Below, in pieces: positions 29,462 to 39,825 of a DNA stretch of 64,000 nucleotides. The DNA is from Paraburkholderia gardini (GTDB lineage Bacteria > Pseudomonadota > Gammaproteobacteria > Burkholderiales > Burkholderiaceae), in contig NZ_CAJQYY010000008.1 in NCBI RefSeq assembly GCF_907164575.1, positions 62,001-126,000 on the forward strand, written 5' to 3'. Made by a program: the position numbers and the translations under genes. Numbering within the stretch: position 1 is the first letter of the stretch; the number at the start of each line of letters is the position of its first letter. The notes beneath the pieces were generated by a model, which saw nothing but the letters and a program-made list of their open reading frames with translations, ran no database searches and was not told where the DNA came from.

Positions 29462-30814
29462 ATGGAAGAACGTCTTTTTTCTCACATGCTGGGCGACATC
29501 GCGCGCGACTTCGGTCAGCCGGTGATCCTGTGGCAGGCGGCGATCCTGGTTGCCACGCTGGCTGTCGCATGGATCGTCGCGCGCCTGTTGCGCCGCACGC
29601 TCGACCTGCGGCGCCAGACGCGCTACGAGAAGCTGCACTTCGGCGCGGAAAGCCTCAACAAGGCGTTCTTTCCGCTCGTCGGCGGCGTGTTCGTGTGGCT
29701 CGCGAGCACGATCACCGCGCATTTCATGCATACGGCGCTGCTCGATCTCGCGCTCGTGCCGCTCTTCGGTATCGGCCTGATCTACATCGCGTTCTATTTC
29801 GCGCGCCGCGTCTTCAGCACCGATGGCGAGGCGCACGGCCTGCTGTTCCTCTTCGAGAAGGTTATCTCGGTGGTCGTCTGGATCGGCATGGTGCTGACTG
29901 TGATGGGCATCCAGGACGCCGTGCTCGCGTGGATGGGAAGCGTCAGATTCCGGGTCGCGAGCGCGCATATGACGCTGCTGTCGCTGTCGACGGGCCTCCT
30001 GTGGGTCTGCGTCACGATGATCGTCGCGATGTGGTTTGGCTCGGCGTTCGAAGACCGCCTGACGCGCTCGACCACGCTCGATGCGAACCTGAAGGTCGTG
30101 CTCGCGCGCGTCGGACGTGCGCTGCTGATGCTGGCCGCGATCCTGATCAGCCTGTCGCTGGTGGGCATCGATGTGACCGTGCTCGGCGTGTTTGGCGGCG
30201 CGCTCGGTGTCGGGCTGGGGTTTGGCCTGCAGAAGATCGCGAGCAACTACGTGTCGGGCTTCATCATCCTGATCGACCGGTCGCTGCGCATCGGCGACAC
30301 GATCAACGTGACCGGCCTGCAGGGCATGGTGACGCAGATCCGCACGCGCTATACGGTTGTGCGCGGACTCGACGGCATCGAAACGCTGATCCCGAACGAG
30401 AAGCTCATCACCGACGTCGTGCAGAACCAGTCGTCGTATCTGACGCGCGGTTACGCGAAGGCGGCGGTGCAGATCGCCTACACGTCCGATCTCGATCAGG
30501 CGATGACGTTGCTCGTCGAAGCCGCGAAAGACGTACCCCGTGTGCTGCAGGAGCCAGCGCCGACGCCGTACCTCGTCAGCTTCGGCACCGATGGCGTCAA
30601 CCTTGAGCTCGGCTTCTGGATCGAGAACGCCGCACAGGGCACTTCAGGCGTGCGCTCGGCGATCAACCTGAATATCTGGCGGCTGTTCGCGGCCAACGGT
30701 ATTTCCATTCCGTTCGCGCAACGCGAAGTGCGGATCGTCGGTGGCGGCGACATTCTGTCGCAGGCAGTAACTCTGACCGGTCAAACCACCGGCAAAGCCG
30801 ACAACGGCGCCTGA
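29462..30814 (+). CDS. MscS-family mechanosensitive channel (multi-span)
   Basis: 450 aa. Six or so hydrophobic segments precede the MscS core, starting with VILWQAAILVATLAVAWIVARLL. The pore-lining helix and start of the beta domain are clear: FGGALGVGLGFGLQKIASNYVSGFIILIDRSLRIGDTINV, then IRTRYTVVRGLDGIETLIPNEKLITDVVQN. By family it opens under membrane tension to release solutes in osmotic downshift. Between rsmB-type and desaturase genes, 60 bases after the former. Confidence 0.94.
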   Translation: MEERLFSHMLGDIARDFGQPVILWQAAILVATLAVAWIVARLLRRTLDLRRQTRYEKLHFGAESLNKAFFPLVGGVFVWLASTITAHFMHTALLDLALVPLFGIGLIYIAFYFARRVFSTDGEAHGLLFLFEKVISVVVWIGMVLTVMGIQDAVLAWMGSVRFRVASAHMTLLSLSTGLLWVCVTMIVAMWFGSAFEDRLTRSTTLDANLKVVLARVGRALLMLAAILISLSLVGIDVTVLGVFGGALGVGLGFGLQKIASNYVSGFIILIDRSLRIGDTINVTGLQGMVTQIRTRYTVVRGLDGIETLIPNEKLITDVVQNQSSYLTRGYAKAAVQIAYTSDLDQAMTLLVEAAKDVPRVLQEPAPTPYLVSFGTDGVNLELGFWIENAAQGTSGVRSAINLNIWRLFAANGISIPFAQREVRIVGGGDILSQAVTLTGQTTGKADNGA

Positions 30815-31032
30815 CTTGGCGGGACGGTGTTGCCACCCCCAATTCGCAGCACGATTTGCCCGGATTTAGGGCTTCCAGATCGCATATTTTTTGCGATGCT
30901 ACAAAAAAATCCTCATTTGTTACATACACTTGGAACGGTTCTAGTAAAATGCCGTCGAATCTTGATGCATGCTTTCACTTTCTTGACATCCGTCTTCTCG
31001 GCAGATGTCGCACGTCACACAGGTAAACTGAC

Positions 31033-32229
31033 TTGCTGAACTCCCTGCTCGACTTTCTTGCCCACGGCCTGCTTCGTCTCTCGTGGTGGCAACTCGTGCT
31101 TTATACGCTCGCGGTGACGCACGTCACCATCATCGGCGTGACGGTCTATCTCCATCGCTGCCAGGCGCACCGCGCGCTTGATTTGCACCCTGTCGCCAGC
31201 CACTTTTTCCGTTTCTGGCTGTGGATGACCACGGGCATGCTGACGGCGCAGTGGGCTGCGATTCACCGCAAGCACCACGCGAAGTGCGAGACCGAAGAAG
31301 ATCCGCACAGCCCGCAAACACGGGGCATCTGGAAGGTGCTGCTCGAAGGCGCGGAACTGTATCGCACTGAAGCGAAAAACGAGGAAACGCTGCGCAAGTT
31401 CAGCCACGGCACGCCGAACGACTGGCTCGAACGCAACGTCTACACGAAGTATCCGATTCTCGGCATCAGCGTGATGATGGTCATTAACGTCGCGCTGTTC
31501 GGCATCGTCGGCCTGAGCGTGTGGGCCGTGCAGATGATCTGGATTCCGTTCTGGGCGGCCGGCGTCGTGAACGGCCTCGCACACTGGTGGGGTTACCGCA
31601 ACTTCAACTCGGCGGATGCGAGCACGAACATCTTCCCGTGGGGCATCCTGATCGGCGGCGAGGAACTGCACAACAATCATCACACGTATGCCACGTCGGC
31701 AAAGCTGTCGAACAAGTGGTATGAGTTCGACATCGGCTGGATGTACATCCGCATCATGTCCGCGTTCAGGCTGGCCAAGGTGAAGAAGATCGCGCCGACG
31801 CCGCGCCTCACGTCGGGCAAGCTGGTGCTCGATCAGGACACGCTGCAAGCCGTGCTCGCGAACCGCTACGAAGTGATGGCGCGTTACGGCAAGGCGCTCA
31901 AGCGCGCGTATCGCCAGGAACTGGCCCACCTGAAAGAAGGTGGCGCGCGTGAGAAGTATCAACTGATGCGTGGCGCACGCAAGTGGGTTCACAAGGAAGA
32001 AGACGGTCTCGACGAACCGCAGAAGCGTCAACTTCCGCAGCTTTTCGCTAACAGCCAGAAGTTGCGCACGTACATCGAACTGCGTAGCGAGCTGGCAGCG
32101 ATGTGGGAGCGCTCCAACGCATCGCGCGAACAGCTTCTGGTGCAATTGCAGGACTGGTGCCATCGTGCCGAACAAAGCGGTATCAAGGCGCTGCAGGAAT
32201 TTGCGCTGCGACTTCGTCGTTATGCCTGA
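31033..32229 (+). CDS. Membrane fatty acid (acyl-CoA-type) desaturase
   Basis: 398 aa from a TTG start at 31033. Three histidine boxes of the di-iron desaturase family are present in order: HRCQAH (about residue 43), HRKHH (80) and HNNHH (about 217). The membrane spans between them are typical of the delta-9 group. By family it introduces a cis double bond into saturated acyl chains using O2. After the third box there is a long C-terminal part of about 180 residues, charged and helical (for example KALKRAYRQELAHLKEGGAREK), longer than in minimal desaturases. It ends in a strong terminator. Confidence 0.93.
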   Translation: MLNSLLDFLAHGLLRLSWWQLVLYTLAVTHVTIIGVTVYLHRCQAHRALDLHPVASHFFRFWLWMTTGMLTAQWAAIHRKHHAKCETEEDPHSPQTRGIWKVLLEGAELYRTEAKNEETLRKFSHGTPNDWLERNVYTKYPILGISVMMVINVALFGIVGLSVWAVQMIWIPFWAAGVVNGLAHWWGYRNFNSADASTNIFPWGILIGGEELHNNHHTYATSAKLSNKWYEFDIGWMYIRIMSAFRLAKVKKIAPTPRLTSGKLVLDQDTLQAVLANRYEVMARYGKALKRAYRQELAHLKEGGAREKYQLMRGARKWVHKEEDGLDEPQKRQLPQLFANSQKLRTYIELRSELAAMWERSNASREQLLVQLQDWCHRAEQSGIKALQEFALRLRRYA

Positions 32230-32271
32230 TCCCGGCTGATCCCGAAATACTTTAAAATTTCGGAACGTCAC

Positions 32272-32302
32272 AAAACCCCGCGTTGGCGGGGTTTTGCTTT
32301 TT
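32272..32302 (+). terminator. Desaturase terminator
   Basis: Ten-bp perfect stem AAAACCCCGC / GCGGGGTTTT (32272-32281, 32286-32295), GTTG loop, followed by GCTTTTTG. Confidence 0.92.
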
Positions 32303-32359
32303 GGGCTGGCGAAACGTGCGCGAAGTGCGCGATGGCAGATCAGCAGGGCAGAGGAGATC

Positions 32360-33496
32360 ATGAATCAGGCGATCAGGAGCGTCGAATACGACCGGCCGCA
32401 GACACAGGGTTTGACGTGCGGCGTGGGTCAGGCGTGGGCGAAGGTGCCCGACGTGCCGTCGGCGCAGGAGAAGGTGGCGTTGAAAACGCGTATACGTGCG
32501 CTGCTTGCGCGCGAAAAGGCGGTGCTCGTCGCGCATTATTATGTCGACGCCGAGTTGCAGGAACTGGCCGACGAGACCGGCGGCTGTGTTGCCGATTCGC
32601 TGGAGATGGCGCGTTTCGGCCGCGATCATGACGCCCGGACGCTTGTCGTTGCCGGTGTGCGTTTCATGGGCGAGACGGCAAAAATTCTGAGTCCGGACAA
32701 GCGCATTCTGATGCCGGATCTCGACGCGACCTGTTCGCTGGACCTTGGCTGCCCAGTCGATGAGTTTTCCGCGTTCTGCGATGCGCATCCGGATCGCACC
32801 GTGGTCGTCTACGCCAACACCAGCGCGGCCGTGAAGGCGCGTGCGGACTGGATGGTGACATCGTCGATCGGGCTCGAGATCGTCGCCGATCTTCATGCGC
32901 GCGGCGAAAAGATCATCTGGGCGCCGGACCGTCACCTCGGCGGCTACATTCAGAAGAAGACCGGCGCGGACATGCTGCTGTGGCAGGGCTCCTGTCTCGT
33001 TCACGACGAATTCAAAGGCATCGAACTCGATCTGCTGCGCGCGGAATATCCCGGCGCCAGGGTGCTGGTGCATCCGGAATCGCCGGAAGGCGTGGTCGCG
33101 CAGGCCGATGTCGTCGGCTCGACGACGCAGTTGATCGACGCCGCCCAGCGTCTCGACGCAACGCACTTCATCGTGGCAACCGATCTCGGGATTCTGCACA
33201 AGATGCGTCTGGCCGCGCCGGGCAAGACGTTCATCGAAGCACCGACGGCCGGCAACAGTGCCACGTGCAAGAGTTGCGCGCACTGCCCATGGATGGCGAT
33301 GAACGGTCTCGCCAATCTCGCCGACGTGCTGGAACGCGGGCACAATGAAATTACCGTCGATCGCGCGATTGGCGAGCGCGCGCGTCTGCCGATCGACCGG
33401 ATGCTGGCGTTTGCCGCGCAACACAGGAAACGCGTGCAGGCGAGCGGCGATCTCGCACGGGATACGACGTTGTTCCAGAACGTGGGGGCAGCATGA
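32360..33496 (+). CDS. nadA: Quinolinate synthase A
   Basis: 378 aa from the ATG at 32360, preceded by GAGGAGA. Family features: [46 protein letters not shown] with the first cluster Cys, TSS around the second domain, and the C-terminal [13 protein letters not shown] holding the other cluster ligands. It is a 4Fe-4S enzyme that condenses iminoaspartate with dihydroxyacetone phosphate to quinolinate. Coupled to nadC by an ATGA overlap; nadB, which makes the iminoaspartate, lies convergently downstream. Confidence 0.97.
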   Translation: MNQAIRSVEYDRPQTQGLTCGVGQAWAKVPDVPSAQEKVALKTRIRALLAREKAVLVAHYYVDAELQELADETGGCVADSLEMARFGRDHDARTLVVAGVRFMGETAKILSPDKRILMPDLDATCSLDLGCPVDEFSAFCDAHPDRTVVVYANTSAAVKARADWMVTSSIGLEIVADLHARGEKIIWAPDRHLGGYIQKKTGADMLLWQGSCLVHDEFKGIELDLLRAEYPGARVLVHPESPEGVVAQADVVGSTTQLIDAAQRLDATHFIVATDLGILHKMRLAAPGKTFIEAPTAGNSATCKSCAHCPWMAMNGLANLADVLERGHNEITVDRAIGERARLPIDRMLAFAAQHRKRVQASGDLARDTTLFQNVGAA

Positions 33497-34395
33497 TGGG
33501 AGCGTCTGAATTTGTCCGCGCGGAAGCAGTTTCGCCGCTCTACGCGGAAATCCGCGCGCAATACGGCGGCGCTTTCGACGCCGCGATCGCGCGCAACGTA
33601 GCGGACGCGCTTGCTGAAGATATCGGCAGCGGCGACCTCACCGGCCGACTCGTGCCGGCGGACGATCTGCGCGATGCGCGCATCATCGTGCGGGAAGATG
33701 CCGTGTTGTGCGGCGTGTCGTGGTTCGACGAGGTAATGCGTTGCGTCGATCCGCGTATCGACGTGAAGTGGCGTTACCGCGAGGGCGAGCGCATGACTGC
33801 CGACACGACAGTGTGCGAGCTGCGCGGCCCGGCGCGCGCACTGCTGACCGCCGAGCGCAACGCGATGAACTTCCTGCAACTGCTATCGGGCGTGGCTACC
33901 GTGACGCGGCGTTACGTCGACGCGATCGCGCATACGCAGGCGCGTATCCTGGACACACGCAAGACGCTGCCCGGTCTGCGGCTTGCGCAGAAATACGCGG
34001 TGCGCGTTGGCGGCGGCGTCAATCAGCGGATCGCGTTGTACGACGGCATTCTCATCAAGGAAAACCATATTGCAGCCGCTGGCGGCGTTGGCGCGGCGAT
34101 GGACGCGGCGCTGGCGCTCAATGCGGACGTGTCGATCCAGATCGAGGTCGAGACACTTGCGCAGCTCGAAGCCGCGCTCGCGCATCGCGCGCAGTCGATC
34201 CTGCTCGACAACTTCACGTTCGACGCAATGCGCGACGCCGTTCGCATCACTGCGGGAAGAGCGGTGCTCGAAGTGTCGGGCGGCGTGAATTTCGACACGG
34301 TACGGACGATCGCGGAAACGGGTGTCGATCGCATTTCGATCGGCTCGCTTACAAAGGACGTACGCGCGACGGACTACTCGATGCGATTGCTCTGA
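33493..34395 (+). CDS. nadC: Nicotinate-nucleotide pyrophosphorylase (quinolinate phosphoribosyltransferase)
   Basis: 300 aa. N-terminal [17 protein letters not shown], then [58 protein letters not shown] and [10 protein letters not shown], all characteristic of the QPRTase barrel. It turns quinolinate plus PRPP into nicotinate mononucleotide. The ATG at 33493 overlaps the nadA stop; a second ATG at 33496 is also possible. Ends in a terminator shared with nadB. Confidence 0.97.
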   Translation: MMGASEFVRAEAVSPLYAEIRAQYGGAFDAAIARNVADALAEDIGSGDLTGRLVPADDLRDARIIVREDAVLCGVSWFDEVMRCVDPRIDVKWRYREGERMTADTTVCELRGPARALLTAERNAMNFLQLLSGVATVTRRYVDAIAHTQARILDTRKTLPGLRLAQKYAVRVGGGVNQRIALYDGILIKENHIAAAGGVGAAMDAALALNADVSIQIEVETLAQLEAALAHRAQSILLDNFTFDAMRDAVRITAGRAVLEVSGGVNFDTVRTIAETGVDRISIGSLTKDVRATDYSMRLL

Positions 34396-34420
34396 CTGGG
34401 CGCGGTTCACCTGGTAGTAG

Positions 34421-34447
34421 AAAACCCGCATCGCCGCGGGTTTTTTT
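34421..34447. terminator. Terminator between nadC and nadB
   Basis: Stem AAAACCCGC / GCGGGTTTT (34421-34429, 34436-34444), six-base loop, followed on the plus strand by seven T. On the minus strand the A-run side can give a weaker terminator for nadB. Confidence 0.9.
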
Positions 34448-34452
34448 GCATC

Positions 34453-36051
34453 TCAGATCGTGCGATTGGACACGCGCTCCGATGAGAGCACGGTGGGAAG
34501 CGCCTTCGGCAGTGCCGCGGGCCAGTCGCGGCTGAAATGCAGCCCGCGGCTTTCGCGACGCGAGCGGGCGCTTTCGACAATCAGCGAAGCCACGTCGACC
34601 AGATTGCGCAATTCGAGCAGATCGCGACTGACCTTGAAGTTGGCGTAGTACTCGTGGATTTCGTCACGCAAGAGGGCGAGCCGATGCTTCGCGCGCGCGA
34701 GCCGTTTGTCGGTGCGGACAATGCCGACGTAGTTCCACATGAGCCGGCGCAACTCGTCCCAGTTGTGCGCGACGACAACTTCCTCGTCCGGATCGGAGAC
34801 GCGGCTCTCGTCCCAGTCAGGCAGTGGCGCATGGACGGCCGCGCCGAATCCTTCCTCTTCGATCGCAGCGGCCGTGGACCTTCCCACGACGAGGCATTCC
34901 AGCAATGAGTTGCTGGCGAGCCGGTTCGCGCCGTGCAGACCGGTGCAGGACGTCTCGCCGACCGCGTACAGGCCGGCCAGATCGGTGCGCCCCGCCAGGT
35001 CCGTAACGACGCCGCCGCACGTGTAATGCGCAGCCGGCACAACCGGAATGGGCTCTTTCGTGATGTCGATGCCGAATTCGAGGCACCGCGCGAGGATGGT
35101 CGGGAAGTGTTCGTGCAGAAAAGCGGCGGGTTGATGGCTGATGTCGAGATAGACGCAATCGATGCCGCGCTTCTTGATTTCGAAGTCGATTGCACGTGCG
35201 ACGATGTCGCGTGGCGCGAGTTCGGCCCGCGAGTCGTGATTCGGCATGAAGCGCGTGCCATCGGGCAGCCTCAGGACACCGCCTTCGCCGCGCACGGCTT
35301 CGGATATCAGAAACGATTTCGCGTACGGGTGGAACAGACACGTGGGATGGAACTGGATGAATTCCATGTTCGACACGCGACATCCCGCGCGCCAGGCCAT
35401 CGCCGTGCCGTCTCCTGTAGCCGTGTCGGGGTTCGTCGTATACAGGTAGACCTTGCCTGCGCCGCCCGTTGCGAGGACCGTATGGGGCGCCTCGATGGTC
35501 ACAGTGCGGCCGGTGGTGATATCCAGGGCATAGAGACCATGGCAGCGCCGCCCGGGCAGGCCGAGCCGGTCCGATGTGATCAGGTCGATCGCGCAGTGGT
35601 CTTCGAGCAGCGTGATATTCGGGTGGTGACGCACGCGCTCGCTCAGCGTAGTGACCACCGCGTGGCCGGTGGCGTCGGCAGCGTGAATAATGCGGCGATG
35701 GCTGTGGCCGCCTTCGCGTGTCAGGTGAAAGCCCAGTTCTGCTGCATCGTCCCGGGTGAACGGCACGCCCTGGGCTATCAGCCACTCGATGGCAGCCCGC
35801 CCGTGTTCAACGATATGGCGGGTGGCCGCTTCGTCGCATAGACCGCCGCCGGCGATCAGGGTGTCACGGACGTGATTCTCGATGCTGTCCGCGGAATCGA
35901 GCACTGCGGCGATGCCGCCTTGCGCCCAGTCGCTGGCGCCCTCGGTCATCGAACGTTTGGCGATAACCGCAACGCGCCGCGTCTGCGCCAGATTCAGCGC
36001 GACGCTCAAACCGGCCAACCCGCTGCCGACAATCGCTACATCGAAATTCAT
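34453..36051 (-). CDS. nadB: L-aspartate oxidase
   Basis: 532 aa from the ATG at 36051 (upstream in-frame extension lacks family similarity). FAD-binding [34 protein letters not shown], the substrate loop FTREGG-like [26 protein letters not shown] and the C-terminal flavoprotein region [31 protein letters not shown]. It oxidises L-aspartate to iminoaspartate, the first step of de novo NAD synthesis. Converges on nadA-nadC rather than forming one operon with them. Confidence 0.97.
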   Translation of the reverse strand: MNFDVAIVGSGLAGLSVALNLAQTRRVAVIAKRSMTEGASDWAQGGIAAVLDSADSIENHVRDTLIAGGGLCDEAATRHIVEHGRAAIEWLIAQGVPFTRDDAAELGFHLTREGGHSHRRIIHAADATGHAVVTTLSERVRHHPNITLLEDHCAIDLITSDRLGLPGRRCHGLYALDITTGRTVTIEAPHTVLATGGAGKVYLYTTNPDTATGDGTAMAWRAGCRVSNMEFIQFHPTCLFHPYAKSFLISEAVRGEGGVLRLPDGTRFMPNHDSRAELAPRDIVARAIDFEIKKRGIDCVYLDISHQPAAFLHEHFPTILARCLEFGIDITKEPIPVVPAAHYTCGGVVTDLAGRTDLAGLYAVGETSCTGLHGANRLASNSLLECLVVGRSTAAAIEEEGFGAAVHAPLPDWDESRVSDPDEEVVVAHNWDELRRLMWNYVGIVRTDKRLARAKHRLALLRDEIHEYYANFKVSRDLLELRNLVDVASLIVESARSRRESRGLHFSRDWPAALPKALPTVLSSERVSNRTI

Positions 36052-36210
36052 GTTCCTGCTTCTCCGTGTTTCCTGTCTCTGGCTTCTATCAACTGGACGC
36101 ACTACGTGTACGTCGTTCAGGCGGTAGAGGATACCGCGCTGATGGCAGGAGGGAAACCTGGCCGGATGGCTGATGTGGAACCAGGCGGGGTGGAACCGGG
36201 GCGGAAAAAC

Positions 36211-36240
36211 AAAAAGCCCCGCACGGATGCGGGGCTTTTT
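36211..36240. terminator. Terminator downstream of rpmG
   Basis: Perfect 12-bp stem AAAAAGCCCCGC / GCGGGGCTTTTT (36211-36222, 36229-36240), ACGGAT loop; T runs on both strands. It ends the leftward rpmB-rpmG transcript. Confidence 0.93.
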
Positions 36241-36275
36241 GTCGTCAAACTTTCGTCGAACAACGAAAACCAGGA

Positions 36276-36443
36276 TTACTTGATCTTGGTTTCCTTGTAC
36301 TCAACGTGCTTGCGGACGACGGGATCGAACTTCATGATCGCCATCTTTTCCGGCATGTTGCGCTTGTTCTTCGTGGTGGTGTAGAAATGACCCGTACCAG
36401 CGGTCGATTCCAGCTTGATCTTGTCGCGTGCGCCTTTTGCCAT
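36276..36443 (-). CDS. rpmG: 50S ribosomal protein L33
   Basis: 55 aa: starts [16 protein letters not shown], with [12 protein letters not shown] and ends EYKETKIK. Start preceded by AAGGAG. It lacks the CxxC pairs of the zinc form, so it is the zinc-independent type. Directly follows rpmB with a ten-base gap, the usual rpmBG order. Too short to stand out as an open frame, but unambiguous by sequence. Confidence 0.97.
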   Translation of the reverse strand: MAKGARDKIKLESTAGTGHFYTTTKNKRNMPEKMAIMKFDPVVRKHVEYKETKIK

Positions 36444-36453
36444 GATCTACTCC

Positions 36454-36687
36454 TTAGGCTTCGCCGCGTGCGCGCAGATCTGCGAGCACGGTGTCGATAC
36501 CGTTCTTGTCAATCAGGCGCAGACCGGCGTTCGAGACGCGCAGACGCACCCAACGGTTTTCGCTTTCGACCCAGAAACGACGGTTTTGCAGATTCGGGAG
36601 AAAACGACGCTTGGTCTTGTTGTTCGCGTGGGAAACGTTGTTGCCGCTCATCGGCGCTTTCCCAGTTACTTGGCATACGCGTGCCAT
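36454..36687 (-). CDS. rpmB: 50S ribosomal protein L28
   Basis: 77 aa: [34 protein letters not shown], then [16 protein letters not shown] and [16 protein letters not shown], normal for L28. Transcribed with rpmG from a clear promoter at 36827-36856. Confidence 0.97.
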   Translation of the reverse strand: MARVCQVTGKAPMSGNNVSHANNKTKRRFLPNLQNRRFWVESENRWVRLRVSNAGLRLIDKNGIDTVLADLRARGEA

Positions 36688-36826
36688 GAGAGCACTCCTA
36701 ATACGCTAATTCTGAGTTCGAACGCCGTGAAAGTATCCAGGAAAGAAGAGCGATGCTTGAGATCGTTCGATATTTCCCTGAAGGCCTTGGTGGCTTCGGA
36801 ACAGGGTTGGAAACAGGCAAACCGTG

Positions 36827-36856
36827 ATTCTAGCAGGAAAAAACCCGATAAATCAA
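36827..36856 (-). promoter_or_regulatory. rpmB-rpmG promoter
   Basis: On the minus strand TTGATT (-35, 36851-36856), 18-base spacer, TAGAAT (-10, 36827-36832). The predicted start lies about 130 bases before rpmB. Confidence 0.65.
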
Positions 36857-36926
36857 ACGTTATTTGCGGTTGGCGGCTCGGCATAACACCGGTTTGCGAC
36901 ACCCTGAACACGTTGCAAACTGGCCT

Positions 36927-37676
36927 TCAGGTCCACCCGGCGCGGGCGAACGAGAACGTTTCGTGCGCACCGATCACGAGATGGTCGATCAGTTGGACGT
37001 CGACGAGAGTCAGCGTGTCGCGTAGCACCCGTGTAAGGCGCCGGTCGCTGGCGCTTGGTTTGACTGCGCCAGACGGGTGATTATGCGCCACGATCAGGCT
37101 CGCTGCATTCAAAGTGAGCGCCTGCCGCACAATTTCCCGTGGATAGACCGCCATGCGCGTGAGCGTGCCGCGCGAACTTTCCTCGGAGCGGATCAACCGG
37201 TGTCGTACATCCATGAACAGACAGACGAACACCTCGTACGGGCGCGCGCCGATCAGCAGGCGCAGGTAGTCCTCGACCGCTCCGGGCGAATCGATCAGCG
37301 GCCGTTCGCGCATCTTTTCCGCCAGCCCGCGGCGCGCCATTTCGACGATGGCGAGTAGTTGCGCGGTGCGCGCCGGGCCGATGCCGCGCAGTCCGTCGAA
37401 GTCGGCGGGCGTGGCGTCGAGCATGGCGCGTAACGAACCGAAGCGGGCGAGGAGCGCCCGCGCCACGTCGAAAACGTTGTGGCCAGGCAGCCCCGAGCCG
37501 AGCATGAGCACAATCAGTTCCGTATCGGATAGCGCGCCGGGACCCGCTTCGAGAAGACGTTCCCGGGGCATATCGTGCGACGGCCAGTCGCGACAGCGCA
37601 CGGACGCAGGCGGCGCACCGCGTGGAGCCTGGATCGTGATGTCGTCGGGCAGCGCGAGCAAATCGGTGTCATGCAT
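36927..37676 (-). CDS. radC: RadC-family JAMM/MPN-domain protein
   Basis: 249 aa from the ATG at 37676, with AAGGAC before it; an in-frame ATG at 37691 has no ribosome site. N-terminal helix-hairpin-helix region ([40 protein letters not shown]). C-terminal MPN domain with the JAMM metal motif [16 protein letters not shown]. The old link to DNA repair is doubtful; the biochemical role is unproven. Located between rpmB and the divergent fkpB-ispH pair. Confidence 0.93.
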   Translation of the reverse strand: MHDTDLLALPDDITIQAPRGAPPASVRCRDWPSHDMPRERLLEAGPGALSDTELIVLMLGSGLPGHNVFDVARALLARFGSLRAMLDATPADFDGLRGIGPARTAQLLAIVEMARRGLAEKMRERPLIDSPGAVEDYLRLLIGARPYEVFVCLFMDVRHRLIRSEESSRGTLTRMAVYPREIVRQALTLNAASLIVAHNHPSGAVKPSASDRRLTRVLRDTLTLVDVQLIDHLVIGAHETFSFARAGWT

Positions 37677-37852
37677 GATGTCGTCCTTCATGAGAGGTCG
37701 TCGGTACGGCCAGGGCAGCAGCGTGCGGGGAAGCGCGCGACCGCGACTGGATATGTGGCTTACAATAGGGCCTTTGCGCACGGCACTTCCGTTGCCACCG
37801 CGCGTATTGCGCCCAGGGCGCACGCGCAGCGCGTCGACCGAACGAGTACTGC

Positions 37853-38308
37853 ATGAGCATCATCGACATTTCCGAAGTGAAGCCGGGTTCGCACGTCACG
37901 CTTCACTACCGGCTTTCGCTCGCCGATGGCGCCGATATCATCAATACCTTTACCGAAAAGCCCGCCACGCTGCTGCTGGGCGCCGGTCAGCTGGCGCCGC
38001 CACTGGAAGATATTCTGCTGGGATTGAAGGTCGGCCACCATTCGACCTTTCAGCTAGCGGCTGGCCAGGCCTTCGGGCCGCGCAATCCGGAGCTGATCCA
38101 GCGCGTGTCGCTCGCCACCCTGCGCGAAAACAGCATGATCGGCGAGGATTTTTCTCCCGGCGATCTCGTCGAATTCAATGCACCTGGCGGCGGACGCTAC
38201 GCGGGCGTGCTGAAGGAAGTTGGCGAAACGTCCGCCCTGTTCGATTTCAATCACCCGCTCGCCGGCCAGCCGCTGGCGTTCGAAGTGAAAATTATCGGAA
38301 TCCTGTAA
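37853..38308 (+). CDS. fkpB: FKBP-type peptidyl-prolyl isomerase, SlpA type
   Basis: 151 aa. FKBP fold with the insert-in-flap arrangement of the SlpA/SlyD group: [51 protein letters not shown], then FEVKIIGIL. No His-rich SlyD tail, so SlpA-like. By family it is a cytoplasmic prolyl isomerase/chaperone. Two bases separate it from ispH, the usual fkpB-ispH pairing. Confidence 0.94.
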   Translation: MSIIDISEVKPGSHVTLHYRLSLADGADIINTFTEKPATLLLGAGQLAPPLEDILLGLKVGHHSTFQLAAGQAFGPRNPELIQRVSLATLRENSMIGEDFSPGDLVEFNAPGGGRYAGVLKEVGETSALFDFNHPLAGQPLAFEVKIIGIL

Positions 38309-38310
38309 AC

Positions 38311-39270
38311 ATGAGCATCACGGATACGACTCTGGCCGAAGCCGAAATCCTGCTGGCGCAGCCGCGCGGGTTTTGCGCAGGTGTCGATCGCGCGATCGAG
38401 ATCGTCGAACGCGCCATCAAGCTGCACGGCTCGCCGATCTATGTGCGCCACGAAATCGTCCACAACGCCTATGTCGTTGAGGATCTTCGCAAGAAGGGCG
38501 CAATATTCATCGAGCAGCTCGAGGAAGTGCCGGCCGGCAACACGGTGATCTTCAGCGCGCACGGCGTCTCGAAGGCGGTGCGCACGGAAGCCGAATCGCG
38601 TGGCCTGCGCGTGTACGACGCAACCTGCCCGCTCGTCACCAAAGTGCATATTGAAGTCGCGAAGATGCGCGCCGATGGATTCGACATCGTGATGATCGGC
38701 CACAAGGGCCATCCGGAAGTCGAGGGCACGATGGGGCAGGCCGGCGAAGGCATGCATCTGATCGAGGACATCGAAGACGTGCAGGCGCTCGCGCTGCCGG
38801 ACCCTGAGCGCATTGCGTTCGTCACGCAGACCACGCTGTCGGTCGACGACGCGGCCGAAATCATCGCGGCGCTGAAGGCGAAGTACCCCGCTATCCGCGA
38901 GCCGAAGAAGCAGGACATCTGCTACGCGACGCAGAACCGTCAGGACGCGGTCAAGTTCATGGCGCCGCAATGCGACGTGGTGATCGTGGTCGGCAGCCCG
39001 AACAGTTCGAACTCGAACCGGCTGCGCGAAGTAGCCGAAAAGCGCGGCATCCCTTCCTATATGGTCGATTCGCCAACGCAGATCGATCCGAAGTGGATCG
39101 AAGGCAAACGCCGCATTGGCGTGACCGCGGGCGCTTCGGCGCCTGAAGCGCTGGCGCAGGCCGTTATCGCGCGTCTGCACGAACTGGGTGTGCGCAACGT
39201 GCGTGCGCTCGAGGGCATCGAGGAAAACATCGCGTTTCCATTGCCTCGCGGGTTGGGTTTGCCCGCCTGA
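38311..39270 (+). CDS. ispH: 4-hydroxy-3-methylbut-2-enyl diphosphate reductase
   Basis: 319 aa from the ATG at 38311. Cluster cysteines in [25 protein letters not shown] and [14 protein letters not shown]; substrate-binding [13 protein letters not shown] and [14 protein letters not shown] 4Fe-4S enzyme making IPP and DMAPP, the last step of the MEP isoprenoid pathway. Co-transcribed with fkpB and followed by a strong terminator. Confidence 0.98.
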   Translation: MSITDTTLAEAEILLAQPRGFCAGVDRAIEIVERAIKLHGSPIYVRHEIVHNAYVVEDLRKKGAIFIEQLEEVPAGNTVIFSAHGVSKAVRTEAESRGLRVYDATCPLVTKVHIEVAKMRADGFDIVMIGHKGHPEVEGTMGQAGEGMHLIEDIEDVQALALPDPERIAFVTQTTLSVDDAAEIIAALKAKYPAIREPKKQDICYATQNRQDAVKFMAPQCDVVIVVGSPNSSNSNRLREVAEKRGIPSYMVDSPTQIDPKWIEGKRRIGVTAGASAPEALAQAVIARLHELGVRNVRALEGIEENIAFPLPRGLGLPA

Positions 39271-39306
39271 ACCCGAATTTCACAAGGCAGCACGCACACG
39301 AAACGC

Positions 39307-39336
39307 AACGCGCCCGCAAGGGCGCGTTTTTTTTTC
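39307..39336 (+). terminator. fkpB-ispH terminator
   Basis: Perfect nine-bp stem AACGCGCCC / GGGCGCGTT (39307-39315, 39320-39328), GCAA loop, followed by a run of seven more T. Confidence 0.95.
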
Positions 39337-39398
39337 GCCTGCCGATAACCTGTCGTTGCCGAAAATAAGTGCCACATCATGTGAAAGGAGTCATTCCA

Positions 39399-39455
39399 AT
39401 GCCATCGCACGTAAATTTCCACATAATTTTCGATAAATTTTTTAGCCGCTTTTAG
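39399..39455 (+). CDS. Possible 18-codon leader peptide in the liv upstream region
   Basis: A short open frame (MPSHVNFHIIFDKFFSRF) begins eight bases after a perfect AAAGGAG (39384-39390) and ends with TAG. It lies in an unusually AT-rich stretch between ispH and the branched-chain amino-acid binding-protein gene. It contains two Ile and one Val but no Leu, so a classical leucine attenuator is not obvious. It may be a chance frame with a good ribosome site. Confidence 0.3.
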   Translation: MPSHVNFHIIFDKFFSRF

Positions 39456-39467
39456 TGATTGGACCCC

Positions 39468-39492
39468 TTTTATTGTGTAATACGCAATAAAA
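39468..39492. promoter_or_regulatory. Inverted repeat upstream of the liv operon (operator candidate)
   Basis: TTTTATTG-N9-CAATAAAA, eight perfect base pairs around a nine-base centre, in an AT-rich region about 335 bases before livK. The arm and spacer geometry suits a dimeric regulator such as an Lrp/AsnC or LysR protein, but no specific consensus is recognised. Confidence 0.4.
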
Positions 39493-39731
39493 CGTCAGAT
39501 TATTTGCACTAAAAATGGGCATCGGAAATTGCCTTACAGGTGAATCACAAAATCAACGGAACGGCGCTGCCATCAGGCGTCAAAAAAGATTGCTGCAACA
39601 CTTGGTGCCCGGGGCATCGATGCTGGTGCAACTGATGCACGCGTGGCGATCGCAACCAGGTTGCGCCAATTCACCACAATTGATCCAAAAATGCGGTTGC
39701 AATGCAGGAAAACCCTGCCGGTTCAACAATA

Positions 39732-39759
39732 TTGCCTATCGCATAATTGGAGTTACAAT
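39732..39759 (+). promoter_or_regulatory. Promoter candidate of the liv binding-protein gene
   Basis: TTGCCT (39732-39737), 16-base spacer, TACAAT (39754-39759). Predicted transcript start near 39766, about 60 bases before the livK-type ATG. Confidence 0.45.
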
Positions 39760-39825
39760 GCGCGCGTTCTCAAGGCCAGAGGGCCTCGGGACATCAGATT
39801 TTGCAAGGCGCAGGAGACCTGTTTA

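Larger units (their letters stand above)
39337..39825 (+). other. AT-rich upstream region of the liv operon
   Basis: About 490 bases without a normal gene. Holds the possible leader peptide, the inverted repeat, and a promoter candidate TTGCCT-N16-TACAAT (39732-39737, 39754-39759). A longer open frame across 39515-39826 has no ribosome site or family resemblance and is not called. Confidence 0.6.
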
